NCBI GenBank assembly: GCA_964539665.1
Contig: CAZIKB010000191.1
Span: 1 to 8,881, forward strand
Length of the DNA stretch: 8,881 nt
From: CAZIKB01 sp964539665
GTDB taxonomy: Bacteria > Zhuqueibacterota > Zhuqueibacteria > Oceanimicrobiales > Oceanimicrobiaceae
Direction of reading: 5' to 3'
This document shows, in pieces, positions 7,086 to 8,881 of this stretch. The first letter of the stretch is position 1. Each line of letters starts with the position of its first letter. The notes beneath the pieces were generated by a model that was not told the origin of the DNA, made no database searches, and worked only from the letters and a program-made list of their open reading frames with translations. A program made the position numbers and the translations under genes.

Positions 7086-7163
7086 TCTATATCCTCCAAT
7101 AATAAGATATTTAACTTCGTGCTTTTCTAAGGATGCGGACGCTTCCTGGAGTTGGTTGAGCAT
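7086..7163 (-). pseudogene. 5' relic of a nucleotidyltransferase-like gene fused in frame to the Rieske frame
   Basis: ATG 7163-7161 has its own Shine-Dalgarno (GGAG, 7-nt spacing). The 26 codons end in LEKHEVKYLIIGGY. That is typical, from memory, of the first strand and GGY turn of small KNTase-fold nucleotidyltransferases found behind proteins like the 68-aa one here. The downstream catalytic part (an Asp-x-Asp region) is absent, and the frame passes straight into the Lys/Glu-rich Rieske tail. I infer a deletion or rearrangement that left only the 5' end. Translation from here would give a Rieske protein with 26 extra residues. If that is the true start, this is a natural N-terminal extension instead. 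Confidence 0.45.
7093..7097 (-). promoter_or_regulatory. Shine-Dalgarno GGAGG that sets the Rieske GTG start
   Basis: GGAGG lies 7 nt before GTG 7085-7083. The same bases encode the Gly-Gly of the upstream IIGGY relic, so the ribosome site of the Rieske gene lies within the truncated gene. Confidence 0.6.
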
Positions 7164-7317
7164 TTTTCTGCTCCAGAATTTCGGGATTTGCTTCTAATGC
7201 CAAATCTGTAAAATAGCAAAGTAAATCCATCCGCTCTTCCAGGGATAAAGATTGAAACCAACGTGCTTTAGCCTCAGGACTCTCATCTTCACGATTGTGT
7301 GATATTTTTTTATACAT
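7111..7317 (-). CDS. Small 68-aa protein of the nucleotidyltransferase-partner type
   Basis: The frame runs from ATG 7317-7315 to TAA 7113-7111. The core SPEAKARWFQSLSLEERMD (residues 13-31) followed by LLCYFTDLALEANP is mostly helical. It resembles, from memory, short proteins encoded just upstream of KNTase-fold nucleotidyltransferases in many genomes, possibly two-gene toxin-antitoxin-like modules. The next frame (7163) overlaps its last 53 nt, as expected for such pairs, but that second gene survives here only as a 26-codon stub. The length looks complete for the family. No clear Shine-Dalgarno precedes the ATG. The function is unknown. It may be an orphan left after loss of its partner, and its low conservation constraint could be tested. 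Confidence 0.55.
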   Translation of the reverse strand: MYKKISHNREDESPEAKARWFQSLSLEERMDLLCYFTDLALEANPEILEQKNAQPTPGSVRILRKARS

Positions 7318-7460
7318 GGTAATTTGTATAAAAATGATAGCTTGTTAAATCATAGATAATTAATATACGAAAAATAATGAGTAAGACAAAAGGAAACTTT
7401 GTTCTATTTTTGTCACACGGATATTCAAAAGTATGTAATCTATGTGAGGCTTTGAGCCGA

Positions 7461-7499
7461 GTGGGATATTTCAGATTAAAGTTCCCACAACTGTTTTTT
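7461..7499 (+). promoter_or_regulatory. Hairpin plus T-run in the divergent spacer (attenuator- or terminator-like)
   Basis: GTGGGA (7461-7466) and TCCCAC (7483-7488) form a perfect 6-bp, GC-rich stem with a 16-nt loop. TTTTTT follows at 7494-7499, 5 nt past the stem. Facing the sigma gene, it could be an attenuator, or an operator in the divergent promoter region. The long loop and the 5-nt gap make it a weak terminator. Confidence 0.3.
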
Positions 7500-7523
7500 C
7501 AGAAAACTCAAAATAATAAACAA

Positions 7524-7531
7524 TATTTTTG
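7524..7531 (+). promoter_or_regulatory. Candidate -7 element TAnnTTTG of the sigma gene
   Basis: TATTTTTG fits the Bacteroidota-type -7 box TAnnTTTG and would give a leader of about 20 nt before ATG 7558. No matching -33 TTG is found at the usual spacing, and AT-rich DNA yields such matches easily. Confidence 0.2.
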
Positions 7532-7557
7532 TGATATAAACGTTTATTAATTTAAAG

Positions 7558-8121
7558 ATGAAAAGACTGGAAGAAAATAACCTGGATAAGGATATCATCA
7601 TACGCTGCCAGAATGGTGACCAGAAAGCATTTGCCGAGGTAATAAGTAAATTTAAGCTATCACTATTTACTTACTTGCAGCGCTTGAGCGGTGATTATAA
7701 CGAGGCAGAGGACCTGTTCCAGGATACGTTAATTCGAGTGTGGAGTTATTTGCCCAGGTATAAACACCAGAATAAATTTGCATCCTGGCTTTTTAGCATT
7801 GCGCATAATGTTACCATCGATTCTGAGCGCAAAAAGAAAGTACGTGAATTAGTTTATTATACAGATGAACTTCCAGAACATATCACCACCGAAAATCCAG
7901 ATTCTTTGCTAATTGCTAATGAAGTAGAGCGTGAAGTCGAGAATGTGTTGAAAAGCCTGCCTAAAAAACAGCGGCAGGTCTTTTTACTGCGCCAGCATAG
8001 TGGGATGTCATTTAAAGAAATAGCGGAGGTCATGCAACAACCTTTAAATTCAGTACTCAGTCACATGCATTACGCCGCTTCCAAACTTAAAAAAGTATTG
8101 AAGGAGAAAAATGTCTTCTGA
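7558..8121 (+). CDS. ECF-type RNA polymerase sigma factor
   Basis: This 187-aa sigma-70 family protein contains only regions 2 and 4, as in extracytoplasmic-function sigma factors, and it directs RNA polymerase to a small regulon. Region 2 covers about residues 24-93. It includes the core-binding helix EAEDLFQDTLIRVW (49-62) and the -10 recognition segment FASWLFSIAHNVTID (74-88). Region 4 covers about 127-182, with the helix-turn-helix around MSFKEIAEVMQQPLNSVLSH. The ATG at 7558 follows a weak AAAG. Its stop overlaps the next gene by 11 nt, the usual sigma/anti-sigma coupling. It is transcribed divergently from the 68-aa and Rieske genes. I saw no clear GGAAC/GTC-type autoregulated promoter upstream. 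The subgroup cannot be named from sequence alone. Confidence 0.92.
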   Translation: MKRLEENNLDKDIIIRCQNGDQKAFAEVISKFKLSLFTYLQRLSGDYNEAEDLFQDTLIRVWSYLPRYKHQNKFASWLFSIAHNVTIDSERKKKVRELVYYTDELPEHITTENPDSLLIANEVEREVENVLKSLPKKQRQVFLLRQHSGMSFKEIAEVMQQPLNSVLSHMHYAASKLKKVLKEKNVF

Positions 8122-8671
8122 GGCCAAAAACATTTGCACAGAATTTAACCAAGATTTGTGGCTATTTCTCAGCCAGGAATTACCAGCAAATCGCTGCATA
8201 TTTTGGGAGAAACATTTGCGATCTTGTGAGAGTTGTAAAATCAGTTTGCAGGAGATGAAAGAAACCCTTGATGTTTATGATGCACTTCCATTTGCTGAAC
8301 TAAATGAGAACTGGTTTAACAGAGCGATACAAAAAGTGATCCAGCCAACAATTCATAAAACTCAGCCTTTATATATGCCTAAAAATCGGAATGTGATAGT
8401 CACTGCTCTGGCAATTGCTGCTGCGATTCTACTTTTTTTCTTTATACCTCGCCAGCAGGATGTTCCAAATGCACTCGTGTGGGAAGATTTTTCCGTGGAT
8501 TCTTTTATCGCTGAACTCGATAGCACACTTACATATTTAACATCTGATGAAGATGCCAATGTTGGTTCACTTTTAAGTTTTGAAAACGCTATTGATGATC
8601 TGGATAGTCAGATCGATGAATTGCAGAACAGTTTACAGCTCCTGGCAGAAGATTTACAAAATCCCTTGTGA
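8111..8671 (+). CDS. Membrane-bound zinc-finger anti-sigma factor
   Basis: This 186-aa protein starts at ATG 8111, with AAGGAG at 8101-8106 (4-nt spacing) inside the end of the sigma gene. Residues 9-42 show the zinc-binding anti-sigma pattern Cys9-x25-His35-x3-Cys39-x2-Cys42. This domain would hold the sigma factor in the cytosol. One membrane span follows (about 94-112, NVIVTALAIAAAILLFFFI). The C-terminal 70 residues outside are acidic and predicted helical, with heptad-like DDLDSQIDELQNSLQLLAEDL near the end, possibly a coiled-coil sensor or partner surface. Release of the sigma factor on an envelope signal, by proteolysis or by a conformational or redox change at the zinc site, is known for the family but not shown here. 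Confidence 0.88.
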   Translation: MSSEAKNICTEFNQDLWLFLSQELPANRCIFWEKHLRSCESCKISLQEMKETLDVYDALPFAELNENWFNRAIQKVIQPTIHKTQPLYMPKNRNVIVTALAIAAAILLFFFIPRQQDVPNALVWEDFSVDSFIAELDSTLTYLTSDEDANVGSLLSFENAIDDLDSQIDELQNSLQLLAEDLQNPL

Positions 8672-8781
8672 GCATTAACATTGCAGTGTAGTAATGGAGT
8701 ATTGTTTTGAAAATCTATCGATAAGTGAGAAAATAAAATCCGACAGTCTATTATTTTAGCACTCTCTTAGATAATTAGTGT

Positions 8782-8809
8782 TTGAAAACATTTTGATATT
8801 TACTATTAA
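8782..8809 (+). promoter_or_regulatory. Candidate sigma-70-like promoter before the last gene
   Basis: TTGAAA (8782-8787, five of six matches to TTGACA) is followed after 16 nt by TATTAA (8804-8809, four of six). The predicted transcript start lies about 15 nt before ATG 8833. Placement is good, but the spacer is AT-rich, so chance matches are likely. Confidence 0.33.
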
Positions 8810-8832
8810 CATTTAACTTGAAAGGAAATAAA

Positions 8833-8881
8833 ATGAGTGCGCCAAGCAAAGCTAATATAGTCAAGCCGGCCAATCCGGCAC
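8833..8881 (+). CDS. 5' end of an unrecognised gene, truncated by the window edge
   Basis: ATG 8833 has AAAGGA at 8821-8826 with 6-nt spacing. Sixteen codons are visible, reading MSAPSKANIVKPANPA, without a stop before the edge. The start is Lys/Pro/Ala-rich and lacks a signal peptide, so a cytosolic or linker-type N-terminus is likely. It follows the anti-sigma gene by 161 nt on the same strand and may belong to the regulon or operon of the sigma factor. No function can be assigned from so little sequence. Confidence 0.5.
   Translation, partial: MSAPSKANIVKPANPA

Noticed and set aside
6471..7163. Rieske CDS starting at ATG 7163
   Set aside because: The first 26 residues fit another protein family and overlap the 68-aa gene, while GTG 7085 has a well-spaced GGAGG. 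It remains possible that both starts are used.
7393..7423. GGAAAC … GTCAC as an autoregulated ECF promoter on the plus strand
   Set aside because: Spacing between the two parts is shorter than in known ECF promoters, and it lies about 140 nt upstream of the sigma start.
8730..8757. AAAATAA / TTATTTT inverted repeat after the anti-sigma gene as a terminator
   Set aside because: The stem is all A:T with a 14-nt loop and no T-run beyond it; such repeats are expected by chance in this AT-rich spacer.

Overview
The window reads as an ordinary bacterial chromosome segment with moderate to low GC and AT-rich spacers. Most starts have a Shine-Dalgarno sequence (GGAGG, AAGGAG, GAGG). The gene set is a tandem GlgC pair, a nucleotidyltransferase/phosphomutase-like fusion, a Rieske protein, an ECF sigma/anti-sigma pair and a barrel-like exported protein. 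This would suit an uncultured lineage of the FCB group (Calditrichota/KSB1-like), but that placement is a guess from gene style, not shown by a marker gene.

Layout. From 1 to 7317 every credible gene is on the minus strand; from 7558 to the right edge they are on the plus strand. The divergent spacer is 7318-7557. Minus strand, in order of transcription: a 68-aa protein (7317-7111); an out-of-frame 26-codon relic of a nucleotidyltransferase-like gene (7163-7086); a Rieske iron-sulfur protein that I restart at GTG 7085 (to 6471); a possible 48-aa membrane peptide (6404-6258); then a tight three-gene operon. The operon holds a divergent GlgC paralogue (6134-4857), a canonical GlgC (4860-3589, ATGA overlap) and an 829-aa sugar nucleotidyltransferase/phosphomannomutase-like fusion (3585-1096, TTG start, 3-nt gap). 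A 518-nt AT-rich spacer follows. The 5' part of an exported, barrel-like protein then runs off the left edge. Plus strand: ECF sigma factor (7558-8121), its overlapping zinc-finger anti-sigma factor (8111-8671), and the first 16 codons of an unrecognised gene (8833 onward).

How the genes work together. The three-gene operon is about activated sugars: ADP-glucose from the canonical GlgC, and probably GDP-mannose or a similar NDP-sugar from the fusion protein. Two of its five enzymatic modules look catalytically dead by motif. The first GlgC has lost both the glycine-rich loop arginine and the second metal-binding aspartate. The phosphomutase half of the fusion has lost three of its four signature loops and most of the fourth. 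The arrangement recalls the catalytic plus regulatory subunits of GlgC/GlgD or of plant ADP-glucose pyrophosphorylase.

I saw no CRISPR array, insertion sequence, tRNA, rRNA or phage gene. The best leads are the paired canonical/degenerate GlgC, the degenerate phosphomutase half, the Rieske gene that starts inside a truncated nucleotidyltransferase gene, and the small unannotated membrane-peptide reading frame between Rieske and glg.
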